Positions 37,059 to 48,040 of a DNA stretch of 64,000 nt are shown here, in pieces. The DNA is taken from positions 40,489,676-40,553,675 of the forward strand of contig CM049311.1 of assembly GCA_026874595.1 (NCBI GenBank). The letters are read 5' to 3'. A program made the position numbers and the translations under genes. The DNA comes from Sipunculus nudus (Eukaryota > Annelida > Sipuncula > Golfingiida > Sipunculidae). How positions within the stretch are numbered: the first letter of the stretch is position 1; each line of letters begins with the position of its first letter. The notes beneath the pieces are model-generated. The model searched no databases. It was not told the DNA's origin and saw nothing but the letters and a program-made list of their open reading frames with translations.

Positions 37059-38208
37059 GGTGTTCCACAGGGCTCAGTCCTAGGTCCAAAAGAGTACTGT
37101 ATGTATACCCGACCTGTTGGCACCATTGTGAGGCAGCATAACATGTTGCATCACAGTTATGCTGACGACACCCAAGGTTACCTTGTGATCAAGTCATCTG
37201 CTAACTGGACGGATACTACCCTACAGATCCAGAAATGCATGTCCGCCATAAGCAACTGGATGAGCAACAACTGGCTGAAAATGAACAATTACAAATTTGA
37301 GTATATTATCTTCTACCCCATAACCGGCAGTTCTATCCCCGTGATTATGCTCTGTCACTGGGAGATGCCATTTACTTGCCATCTCCTAAAGTTAGAAACC
37401 TGGGGGCCACGCAGGACTGTTGTCTCACCATGGAGCGACACATCAGCTCTGTCTTGAGGTCATGTTATTACCAGATCAGATCCATTGACAGAATCTGGCG
37501 GTACATCACTACTGATGCATGCAAAATGCTGGTTCAAGCCTTAGTGACCTCGCGAATGGATTATGCCAATTCGCTTCTGTTTGGCATCACCAATGCTCAG
37601 ATTGGCAGGCTGCAGTACCTTCAGAATTGTGCTGCTCAGCTTATCACACTCACCCAGCGGCGAGCTCACATCAAACCGGTACTTATGGAGCTACATTGGC
37701 TGCCGGTGGAGTACAGACCTTGTTTTAAAATACTGTTGCTTACCTACAAAGCCCTCCATGGCTTGGCACCTTCATACCTAGCTGATATGATTAAGGAGTA
37801 TTGCCCGGTGTGTGCACTGAGGTTGGTCAATAAATCTCTCCTTGAGGTGCCAAGGGCCCGGACACAGTACGGAAAGAGATTGTTTAGATACTCCTCTGCT
37901 ATCCTCTGGAATAATCTTCCAGAACAAATCAAGGATGCCTCAGGTGTTCCATGTTTCAAAAGACAACTGAAAACACACCTTTTCCAGTTGGCCTATTATT
38001 AGCCATTATCATCCACTTTGTTTGGATTCTCGATTATTTAGTTTTCTGCATATCTATTTTTTAGTCATTTTAATTGTATTATCTGTCACTCAAATTTCTT
38101 TTTTAATCATCTTAATATATTTACTGTGTACAGTGCCTTAGAGCTATTGTATTTTAATACAGTGAATTTGGCACTTTAATAAACTAAAATAATAATAAAA
38201 AATAAAAA
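37059..38208 (+). mobile_element. 5'-truncated CR1/L2-type LINE inside the 36-bp minisatellite
   Basis: The plus strand codes reverse-transcriptase motif B (GVPQGSVLGP), the catalytic box (HSYADDTQ) and the long C-terminal region (YLPSPKVRNLGATQD, QRRAHIKPVLMELHWLPVEY, FRYSSAILWNNLPEQIK, FKRQLKTHLFQLAYY) with a stop near 38000. A frameshift lies around 37345. It ends in AATAAA and an AATAAT/A-rich tail. The 5' truncation is in motif B. It runs antisense to DNAI7. It is not active: most of ORF2, including the endonuclease, is absent. Confidence 0.93.
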
Positions 38209-39106
38209 TAGGTGTTTTGTGTCCTGTTATTAACACACCAGGTTTAGGTGTTTTGTATCCTGTTATTTACACACCAGGTGTAGGTGTTTTGTATCCTGTT
38301 ATTTACACACCAGGTGTAGGTGTTTAGTGCCCTGTTATTTACACAACAGGTGAAGGTTTTTTTTATTCCGTTATTTACATAGTAGATGTTGGTGTTTTGG
38401 GTCCTGTTATTGACACACCTGGTTTATGTGCTTTATCTCACTTTATTTACACAGCAAGTGTAGGTGTTTTGTGTCCTGTTATTTACACAATACGTGTAGG
38501 TGTTTTGTATCCTTTTATTAAAACACCAGGTCTAGGTGTTTTGTGCCCTGTTATAAACACAACCGGTTTAGGTGTTTTGTGTCCTGTTATTTACACAACA
38601 GGTGTAGGTATTTTGTGTCCTGTTATTTACACAACTGCTTTAGGTGTTTTGTCTCCCTTCATTTACACAGCAGGTATAGGCATTTTATGTCCTGTTATTT
38701 ACACAGCAGGAGTAGGTATTTTGTGTCCTGTTATTTACAATGCAGGTGTAGGTGTTTTGTATCCTGTTATAAACACAACCAGTTTAGGTATTTTGTGTCC
38801 TGTTATTTACACAACTGCTTTAGGTGTTTTGTCTCCCTTCATTTACACAGCAGGTATAGGCATTTTATGTCCTGTTATTTACACAGCAGGTGTAGGTTTT
38901 TTGTGTCTCCTGTTATTTACAATGCAGGTGTAGGTGTTTTGTGTCCAGTTATTTTCACAGCAGTTGTAGGTGTTTTATCTCATGTTATTTACACAAAAGG
39001 TGTTGGTGTTTTGTGTCCTGTTATTTACATAGCAGGTGTAGGTGTTTCATGTCCCTGTTATTTACACAACAGGTGTAGGTGTTTTTATGTCCTGTTATTC
39101 ACACAC
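38209..39106 (-). repeat. 36-bp minisatellite, exon-proximal part
   Basis: About 25 units ending exactly at the DNAI7 donor (39106/39107). In gene sense a unit reads ACACCTG|GTGTGTAAATAAC, which parallels the genuine exon end ACACCAG|GTGTGTGAATAAC. An internal block of five units (180 bp) is duplicated: 38615 onward matches 38795 onward. Confidence 0.95.
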
Positions 39107-39227
39107 CTGGTGTCGGTATCTCATAATCCTCCTCCATGGGTTCATCCTCCTGCTCAGGCTCTTCATCTTGTTTTAACTCCTCCTCCTCAGCCTCGTCATC
39201 CAGACCTTTCAGAGCAGCCATGACATC
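39107..39227 (-). CDS. DNAI7: DNAI7/CASC1-like exon, acidic region, donor abuts a 36-bp minisatellite
   Basis: A 121-nt exon starting DVMAALKGLDDEAEEEE, strongly acidic (DEEPEQEDEPMEED) and ending YEIPTP with a split Glu codon. Acidic low-complexity sequence at this place is typical of DNAI7. The acceptor is ttttctcag and the donor is CCAG|gtgtgtga. The 36-bp array (36.65-39.1 kb) starts exactly at this donor and its units resemble the exon end plus donor. Confidence 0.9.
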
Positions 39228-39479
39228 CTGAGAAAACACAACATCATGTGTTACATGTCCATACAAACACCTTAATGACAGCTGTCCTTTATCAGACATG
39301 TCTTTATCACTTCTGCAGGGAAAAAATATTATTCAAAACAATTAATTATTAATCATTCATACCTCACATTATGTTAAAATGTCAACTAGCTGTTCCACAT
39401 TGATTTCTTTTGTGTTAAAGAAAACAAATCATAGACTGGATGTGCATTGAAACACAGTAAATGTATCTCATAATTTCAC

Positions 39480-42400
39480 ATTTATCTATTACTCACAGCC
39501 CTCTTCTGGTATGAGGCCTCTCAAGGCCTGTGACACCAGCTCTATTTCTTGATTGTATAGGTCATGCAAAGTGATATTAATAATGTTTGAATTATAATTA
39601 TAATATAAAATCTGATGTTTCGAGAACAGGCCAAGTCTTTTTGTCAAATGATTGCACTGTTTTTACATCTAACACATATAAAGGTAAACTGTTCCACAAC
39701 CCATGCAAAAAGTTTTTCTTGAATTCTGTTTTCCTTGAATTCTGTTTGAAGATTTTGTATTGATGTCCTCTGGCAATTGAGTCTGTTCTCATTTTAATTA
39801 AATCGCACACTTTTTTATCATATATTTTACTTAGGATCTTGTACATTTCAATGATATCTCCTCTAGATCTTGTTCTATGGTATGTCAAAGTTGGTAGCTG
39901 ATGATTCCTTAGTCGCTCTTCATATTATAAATCTGATAGTCCTAGTATTCATTTACTGGCTCTTCTTTGGATGTTGTCTAACAAATCAATTTGCTCCTTC
40001 CTTAAAGGGTTTTATATTTTATTTGCATATTCTAGATGTGGTTTTACCACCACAGTAAACAATTATACCTCATAATAATTTGTAGATCTGAACTGCTTTA
40101 TTCCCTTTTCTGCTGATAATTGTTTTTCAAACAATAATTTATTGTTTATGATTATACCAGTGTCTTTCTCCAATGCACTTTGTCCAAATGACTTGTATTT
40201 CTCACAGAGATGATAATAATGAGCTACTTTTCTTGTATGAACTTATCTTCATATTTCACATTTTTTTGGGTGACAAATTTAAATAGTAATTTATCTGCCC
40301 AGTTATGCATCAGATAAGTATCTTTCTGTAGCTGCTTGCAATTTTCAATAGATCTAATCTCATGATATATTTCAGCATCATCTGCAAAAAGATATATTTT
40401 ACTTCCATCAGAGAAGACATCAGGTAAGTCAATAATGTACATGACAAATAACAGTGTCCTACAACAGATCCTTGAGGAATTCCACGAGTTACAGATTTCC
40501 AGTCAGAATGCTTACAATTTACTATTACTCTGTTTTTGTCCTTTAAAAAATGATCTAATCGGGTCAATGTACTTGTTATTGATGTTATACATCCCTAGTT
40601 TATGGATGAACCTGTATGTTATGTGCGACTTTGTCAAATGCCTTCATGAAGTGACTATAAGCTACATCTATGCTGACAGCTTTATCTAGTAATTCTAACC
40701 ACTCAACCATGACCTTGATCAACTGTAGAACTAGATCTTCCTGAAATGAATCCACATTGACTTTTGATGAATAGTTTCTGTACCTGAATATGTTCAAAAA
40801 TCTTTTCTCTATAATTATATTCTATAAAATTTTATTTATGACTCCAGTTAAACTGATTGGTCTCTATTTGCATGTTTGCACTTTTCTTATCACTTCCTTG
40901 AAAAATGTAGTTATGTTTCCACTTTTTCAGTCTTCTGATAAGAATCCTTGTTGGAACGAGCTATTAAAACTAATTTTGAGTGGTTCAGCTAATGTGGTAT
41001 TTACATAGTGTACATGGATGTATATTGTCAGGTCCTGGTGATTTACTTGTTTTCAGATTCTTAAGTTTCTTATGGATTGTACATGGAAAATTTCCTCTAC
41101 CTTTTAATTCTGGATTGTTCTTGTGTTCAATGGGAGCTAGAGGCACAGGCCTCTATGACTCATTTGTGAATACACTAGAGTCAGCTGGAACATTTGCTTA
41201 TCTTTGTCAGATTTTACTGTTTCTTTATCATTATCTCTACTGCCCAATTCACCAATGTTTTATTTGACTTGGCTTTTTGGCTGTTCATATGCCCAAAACC
41301 CTCTTGGATTATCTTTTACTCTTTGAGCTATTGCTTTTTCCTTTAAACAAATTACCTTTTGACTGAGACGTCCGACTTCACTACTAATCCTATTGTATTC
41401 CAGCCTAGCTTGTTGGTCTGCAGTTTGTATTCACTTGAACCAGAGCCTCTGTTGCTTTTAATTAGTGTCATAAGTTCTTTTTGTGGGAGATAGGTTATAC
41501 TACATATGTTTGCTGGAGTCTATAGTCACTTTTTTTATACAAAGTTAAATTACCTGTTTGTTTATAAACAATTTCAACTGTTGATCTACACTCTTCTTAT
41601 TTCATAAATCTATTCAATGTCTCAATCATTCTATTGTAAATTACTGCTTTATATTTATATCTTATTTAACATTTCTAGTGTTTGTTGTACATCTTATGAC
41701 TATGAGTGAATGGTCACTTACTTTTGTTCCCAGTGGGGGTTCTATTCTAAGACCAGTAAAAAATGTTCCTCACTGGTAAACAGCAAGTCAATACAAGATC
41801 ATGGTTTATTACTGTCTCTCCCTCCTAGTAGGATAATAATATGCTAATTATATATAGATACAAGTCCCTGATGGCTTCAACAAATTCATATCGAGTATCT
41901 CCAGACCCACCAGTAGCAAGGCCTAATCTATTCCAGGGTAAATAAAGTTTCTGAATATCACAATAATAGCTTTTGTCATGGTACATACTGTTTTAGTATC
42001 ATCTTGTGAAGGAATTCTATACACTGGTATCAATATTAATCTATCACATCTCCAGATAAGCTCAACTGCTAAATATTCATTAAAGTCACTGTGGATATCC
42101 AATATTCAGTATTTACTGGTAAGTGCTGAGTCAATGTTTATTATCTTGCTTCATCCTGGCTCATCTTTGAGTATGGTATATTAATTGGAATAAATTGGTA
42201 GCTCTCTAGTATGTATTCCTGAATGCTTATATTTAATCTGAAGTTCTTCAGTTTCACCTATTTGATGGCTATTACACAGTTAATAATCCAGAATTCAATC
42301 TTAACTGTAGTTCATGCAGCTTACAGCTTATAAACATATCTACATTTGTAAACCTGCTGTCATACTGTTCATGTCACTAGATTAATTTTTCCTGTCAGGG

Positions 42401-43420
42401 TATTACTTGTTTATGCTTTACCAACAACCTTCCCTTTCTTTGGCTGAACATTTCTCTCCTAGATTACTTTATTGTATGCCTCTCCAATGGTAGTCCCCTC
42501 ACTACAAACATAACATTTCTCAAGTCATCCTTCTCTGTTTTGTGTTTCTTTCACCTCTTTTAGTGTTTTGTTTCTTTCAATCATTTCCTCTTTGGTCACA
42601 TCATGCTCAATCCTAATTTTTCTGATGTAGTTAATCAGAATGAGAGTTTAAAATGTTCCTCATTACAGTTGCTTTCATGGGTCCGTCAGAGTAACAACCA
42701 ATATTCTAGGAACCACCAGTACTTGGTAAACCTGGTCCTTTTTGCCCACTCTCTTCGTAGCAATAATATGTTTATTATCTAGGTCCACATCTATTTCTTT
42801 ACACACTTTGATTACTGCATCATGCACTGTCATGCTTTGACAGATACTAGTTTTCTAGATACTAGTTGCATGGTTCTCTCATGTTGAATATGGTAATGTT
42901 ATTCTTTCTATCAATTCTAACCTGCTTCTCTTTGTAGCTTTCTTTAATTACTAATTAAGTTTAATGTGTTGACAGCTTCACTGTCACTAATTTCTTGGGA
43001 TGCCACTTTGTTATTACTAAAACCTTGGATCATCTCCGTTTTCAATTCTTTCATATCCTTATAACAGCTGGTAACATTTCCTTCTTTCTGATGGTGACTT
43101 CTTTTCAATTTTGTGTATCTAGCTCTCTACTGATTTTTGGAATTAATTGAATCTATTTTCAGTTGTTTTGGTTTGCTTGATACTTTATAGGAATTTGTTT
43201 AAACACAAATGACAGAGTCATGGCTGATCTGCTCTGCTACTGATACCCCTGTATAGTGACTTGCTCATTCCTAGACATGATACAGTTCCGGTAACCACAG
43301 TACTCACAGGTCAACAACTTCTCACTGAGGTCACTGTATGAAGAATTATTTATCACACTGCCTGTTCTCTAACACTGAAGGTCCATCCTCCCTCATGTCT
43401 ATGTTGCTATCATTTGTACT
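39480..43420 (-). mobile_element. Degenerate CR1-like LINE in a DNAI7 intron
   Basis: Read on the minus strand: a CEYC zinc-finger-like remnant near 43.28 kb, an ORF1p-like region at 42.5-42.9 kb (TKRVGKKDQVYQVLV, then a TKEE remnant), endonuclease remnants at 41.6-41.9 kb (LLFTSEEHF, TGLRIEPPLG, SDHS), RT motif A (FMKAFDKVAHN) near 40.63 kb, motif B (TRGIPQGSV) near 40.48 kb, FADD near 40.38 kb, and the typical C-terminal block (RSRGDIIEMYKILS, GLWNSLPLYVLD) at 39.6-39.89 kb. Stops and frameshifts are numerous. It has the same orientation as DNAI7 and separates the micro-exon from the next exon. Confidence 0.85.
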
Positions 43421-44201
43421 ACTTCTAGCAATCACTGACACTTTTCCATGTGTTGTAGTACTCTTTTACATTGTTGTAGATTGTCTTCTCCATGTCCGCT
43501 ATCTTGTTAAATACTCTGTGTTCATCTTTGTGATGCTTGCGACATCTAAAGACCTGTTTTTTCCTAGTTCTTCATGTATAACAGTGCAGTCTTACTATAA
43601 ATGCAGCCTCTTCTGATACGTGTACAAGATTATATCAATACTTTAACATGAACACTGGATTCTTGCTGATTTGCATTTAAATTCCTTATGGATGGTGGGA
43701 ACACTACCATACATGACTGGAACCAGAAGAAAAAATATGTATATATCAAAATGATCTAAAACTTGATACTTCATCATCGACATCAGCACCTACATAACCA
43801 ACATGCACTGGCATCAAAATACATTCTAGACTGTTCAACACCAAGTCAATACATCACAATACAAACACACAAATACCAACTGCACTTATATTAGTGATAT
43901 ATACTCATTTATCTACCTTTAAACATTAAGTAACACAGCAAACAGTACAATTCATTAGTCTGCAAAGATACTATCAAATGATCCATGGTGATATAATAAA
44001 CAACAATTGCCATGCAAGTATATGACCAATACACATACCATGCCAGTAATGGCATGTGTACCCTGGGTGTTGTATTGGTGCTTGCTGACAACATTACCCA
44101 TGTGACATTTAGGGACATGCATTATATATTTCATCTTATACCTTTAATTATACTGCAAGTTATTTTCTAAGAGGCTCAAACCCATTTACTGAGCAACTTA
44201 C
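43421..44201. other. Intronic, unassigned
   Basis: Possibly the 5' untranslated part of the minus-strand LINE near 43.4-43.6 kb. The rest has no signal. Confidence 0.35.
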
Positions 44202-44225
44202 CAGATCATCAAATGCTGTACTGCT
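44202..44225 (-). CDS. DNAI7: Candidate DNAI7 micro-exon (8 codons)
   Basis: On the minus strand a cataatccag acceptor and a CTG|gtaagttg donor bracket 24 nt coding SSTAFDDL. It is phase 0 on both sides and joins in frame to DVMAALKGL of the exon at 39107-39227, extending the acidic segment. The intron between them holds a whole degenerate LINE. With only 24 nt the coding evidence is weak; the splice signals and phase carry the call. Confidence 0.5.
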
Positions 44226-44457
44226 CTGGATTATGAATGTACAAAATAAGATGAGCAGTCAAAATATTTAACTATCAATACCAAAACCATCATTAACTGG
44301 TTAGTCTGTCACAGCATCTTTTCATAGCAGATAATTAAACTTCACTACCATATTCATCATGAGATTTACTGTAGTTCGTTTAAATAACAATTCTCATAAA
44401 ATTAATACATACTAAGGTTACAGATACCAACACCTCAAGTGATGTTTTCCCTCTATA

Positions 44458-44642
44458 ACAAAGTCTGCTGAGACAAACCATAAAATGGATTTCTTGTAGA
44501 GACGACTCTTGCTTGTGACGAATGGCTTTAGACAGGGAAACCCCCAGCCCAGTTTTTTCCCAGTACTATGAAACCACTGCGTTGGCCGTTTCCTTTTCGG
44601 AAGCAAATCATCTCAAGCAAGAGTGGTCTCAGCAGACTTCAT
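44458..44642. mobile_element. Small TIR element (about 185 bp)
   Basis: AAGTCTGCTGAGAC at 44461-44474 is complementary to GTCTCAGCAGACTT at 44627-44640. A second pair built on CTCTTGCTTG lies inside. A minus-strand frame of 62 codons crosses it but shows no domain I recognise. No target-site duplication was clear. Confidence 0.5.
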
Positions 44643-45609
44643 CTCAACACATTTGAATCCCTCAAGCATATACATGTTCAATAAATAACAACAAAACCAT
44701 AATTAATAAAAAATGACTTTTCCCATACCCCATCAAACAAAATTTATTACTTAATAGCAATATCTGAAATAAAAATATGGCTACCACAGTAGGTTAGGTA
44801 AATTATATTCCTGATTCAATACACAATTATTTGTCCAGCCAAAGCTGTTTTACAAGTAGACCTGGGTTAAATTCAGATTGTTCAATTAATTTGGTGAGCA
44901 TACAAAACAATGAAATGTTTTGTTATTATTGAATCTGAAACAATTAATAGAACTGTGGCTGTTTAGAATAGTTGGTCATGGACAGATGATGCACTCCCAA
45001 TAACTCTCCCTATTCATTCTTCCCATTTACTCTCATGTGATCACATTTTAAAACATCATAAATACAGAATCTCACTTGCTTACTCAAATGCCGGATAAGG
45101 ATTCAGGAAACTTCTAATTTATAAAACAACAAGGGAACCATGGGTTAAGGCACTCAGCTGAGTTTTCCTATGACAGAAATTTATAATATCCTGATAAACA
45201 GAAAAGTACATACATTTGGCAATATTATAAATAAGTCTGGCCTGCATATGGTTTCCTTTCTCTTAATTCCAAATACATGTGATGTTGCTCAGACACCTAC
45301 CATGATTATACATGATGAGGTGGGTAAATAATGAATAAATGTTTGTATTCAATCCCAACTTTTCATAATATCAATTTTCAAATTAAATCATATAATTGTA
45401 AAATAAAAAATAACCAGAAAGTGTAAACTGAATCAGAAATATTTAAAGATGGACAGAGAGATTGAAGACAGAGCTGATTACTGTATTTCCCATTGTGCTG
45501 AGGCAGGAATTTAATGAATATGTTAATTTGCATTAGATCCTAGTTTTTTACTGTGATATCATAAAATATAAGATGATTATAGCACACAGTTGTAGTGAGC
45601 TTTGCTGAT
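44643..45609. other. Unassigned non-coding
   Basis: AT-rich. No exon of DNAI7 and no element recognised. Confidence 0.4.
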
Positions 45610-45732
45610 AAATGTAAGTTTGACAGTCTCATTATAGGTCCCTTGGTTGTGATGAAGCGTGTTTACTGAAGCCTCTTGCCACGCACTTATCATGACCATG
45701 GGGCCTAGTGAGACTGTCAAACTTACATTTAC
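45610..45732. repeat. Long inverted repeat (hairpin)
   Basis: Arms of about 32 bp built on AATGTAAGTTTGACAGTCTC (45611-45630) and its complement (about 45711-45730), separated by about 60 bp. It lies immediately upstream of the Jockey-like LINE. Confidence 0.8.
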
Positions 45733-45754
45733 AGTGAATCCCACTAAGACTCTG

Positions 45755-48040
45755 AGCTTCAGACACCTTTCAGACTGGCTCTATGAATTGTAAAGTTTGA
45801 GCCATAAAGAGACCTTCAGACTGTTGACCAATGTTTTAAGTGTCAACACTTTGGACATACACCCAGACAATTAATGTCAGAACACAGTCTACTGCCTTAG
45901 ATGCAGAGAGCCTGGACATGGAATATGTGCCTGATCCATTACAAAGCCCACACAAGATGCGCCAATTGTTCGGGTGCACATATTGCATCCTATCAGGATT
46001 GCCCCCCATTTGAAGTGGAAAATCATAAGTTTAGACATGAGAGAAAGACCAGCAGCACAGCCTATACAGCAAAGCAAGTGCTCATTCAACCTGCATCTGC
46101 CCGACAGACGAATTCCTGGACACTCCCAAAACCCTCTCTCACTCCGAAAAAAGGCACAACAGTACATATTTAATGGAACATCATGTTGTTCATCTGGTGT
46201 ACAATTTCCTCCCGGTGTAAAACTTGATCAGATATGCAAGGCAGCTGCTGGATTGATCTGGAGGTATTTCTGCCAAAAGGACGACCATACAGCCATTGGA
46301 TTGGACATCGACAGGTTGGAAGAACTGGCCAGTGCTGACCACTGGCCTACCTTAGTCTAAACAGAAACCATCAAAACACCCTGTAAACAGGGTAAATATG
46401 TTCAACAGTATTAATAGTGCACATGTCAACACTAACGGCTTAAATGCTTATAAACTTGATTTATTAAATTATCTAGATAATAATAAAATAGATATTGCTT
46501 CAATATCTGAAACTTAACTAATGCCTGGTAAACAATTTCACACTAGGCAACCATGACCTGAGAAAGGTCAAGGAGGGGGAGCGGGTATCGCTGTGGACAG
46601 AAGATTAGATTTATTTGTCAATAAGTCGTTCAGTATTTTTAAAGCCAAAGCCCTCTCAGTCAGAATAAACGGTGCAGATGGACAAGCACCAGAGTAGATT
46701 TAATATTTTATTAGAACCCGCCAACAGCAAAATTGCAAGAACAGATTTTCAGAAAAACTAGATCAAAATGTACTAATTATATAATCCTAGGTGATCTAAA
46801 TGCCCCACAGACAGACTATGGTGCTAGATATAGTAATGCCTCTGGTAAAATACTTTTTAACTTGCAGATGGTAATTTAGTTTTATTAAATGATGATAAGC
46901 CAACATTCTACAGTGTGACTAACAGCACTTGGAACATGTTAGATCTCGCTCTTGCCATTTCAAACATAGCTGTCTCCTCCAAGTTTTATATAGGGGAGTG
47001 TATTGGATGGGACCTGATTTCCCAATACATGTAGACATGTTTGGAAACCACAGTTTTCCTGGCCCAAATTATTTTGGAATCTTGCTGATTGATGCCGTTT
47101 TCAGGAAATCCTTATAAATAATATATGGTAGATCCTTCTAAAATTGACATAATCACACATTTACAGTTAGACTGCATTGCAACAGACATAATATGTAGTA
47201 TCACTCAGGCCGTCAATACGGTCACTCAAGAGAGTGAAGTTAAAAATAGAAACTGGTGGAATTTCACCCAGAAATGAAAGAAATGGTAGCCTTAGGGGAA
47301 CGAGTCGGGCGCACCCAACAATGCATACTTACCAAAGAAGCCAAAGCATTGTTTTAATAGAGTAAATAGGTTAGTAGATAGAGCTATCTTGGTGCAAAAA
47401 CGATCTCAATGGTCACAAAGTACATGTATAACAGTTTAGATAATAAATCATACTCAGGGGAATTTTGGAAACATTTCAAGTGTTTCTCTAACTCAAAATT
47501 AAACCCAAATACAGGACAAGCTGAACCTGTATTATGCCCTGAAGGCATAGTCGCTGCTATAGCAAAGTGTTGTGCAGATCTATTTGCGAATACATTAAAT
47601 CAAATACACAAATCCCCAACACACCCTGACTTTAATAATTATTTCTTAAACACAGTTAAACAAATAATTGATGAATATAAAACACTACTTAACCCTCTAG
47701 AAAACCCGACCACGGAAGAAAGTGATGACAACACAGCAGTATAGGACCAGTGAGACTTCTAGAAGTAAAGGGCACCCTTGCTAAATCAAAAGGGAAATCA
47801 GCCCCTGGTCTGGACAAACTTACTTACAAGATACTAAAGCAAATCCCAAACCCCTGTCTAGGAAGAATTGCAAACCTATTACATGCTTTGCATTTCATGG
47901 GGATATTTTCCAACTGAATGGAAAAGAGCTTTTATATGGTAACCATGATCCCAAAACCTGGCAAGGCAACTGACAAAGAGACAAATTTCAGGCCTATGAG
48001 TTTGCTACCCTGCCTGGGCAAGCTGTTTGAAAACAAGGCC
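45755..48040 (+). mobile_element. Jockey-like LINE, 5' part (zinc knuckles, endonuclease, RT fingers)
   Basis: The plus strand has three CCHC-type knuckle remnants in shifting frames (CFKCQHFGHTPRQ near 45.83 kb; YCLRCREPGHGIC near 45.89 kb; CANCSGAHIASYQDCPPF near 45.97 kb). An endonuclease follows (start near 46.40 kb; GDLNAPQTDYGARYSN near 46.79 kb; DKPTFYSVTNSTWNMLDLA near 46.91 kb). The start of RT is at 47.76-48.03 kb (SAPGLDKLTYKILKQIP; IPKPGKATDKETNFRPMSLL; CLGKLFE). This order is that of Jockey/I-type ORF1 and ORF2. Many stops and frameshifts show it is dead. Confidence 0.9.

Noticed and set aside
36608-39223. Long plus-strand open frames with GVGVLCPVIYTT-type repeats, up to 226 codons
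   Set aside because: They are translations of the 36-bp minisatellite, open because the unit is a multiple of three; one is fused by chance to the LINE RT frame.
39488-39540. Candidate DNAI7 exon (minus strand, ALRGLIPEEG before a GTGAGT)
   Set aside because: Its phase does not fit the exons on either side, and the sequence fits the C-terminal tail of the minus-strand LINE.
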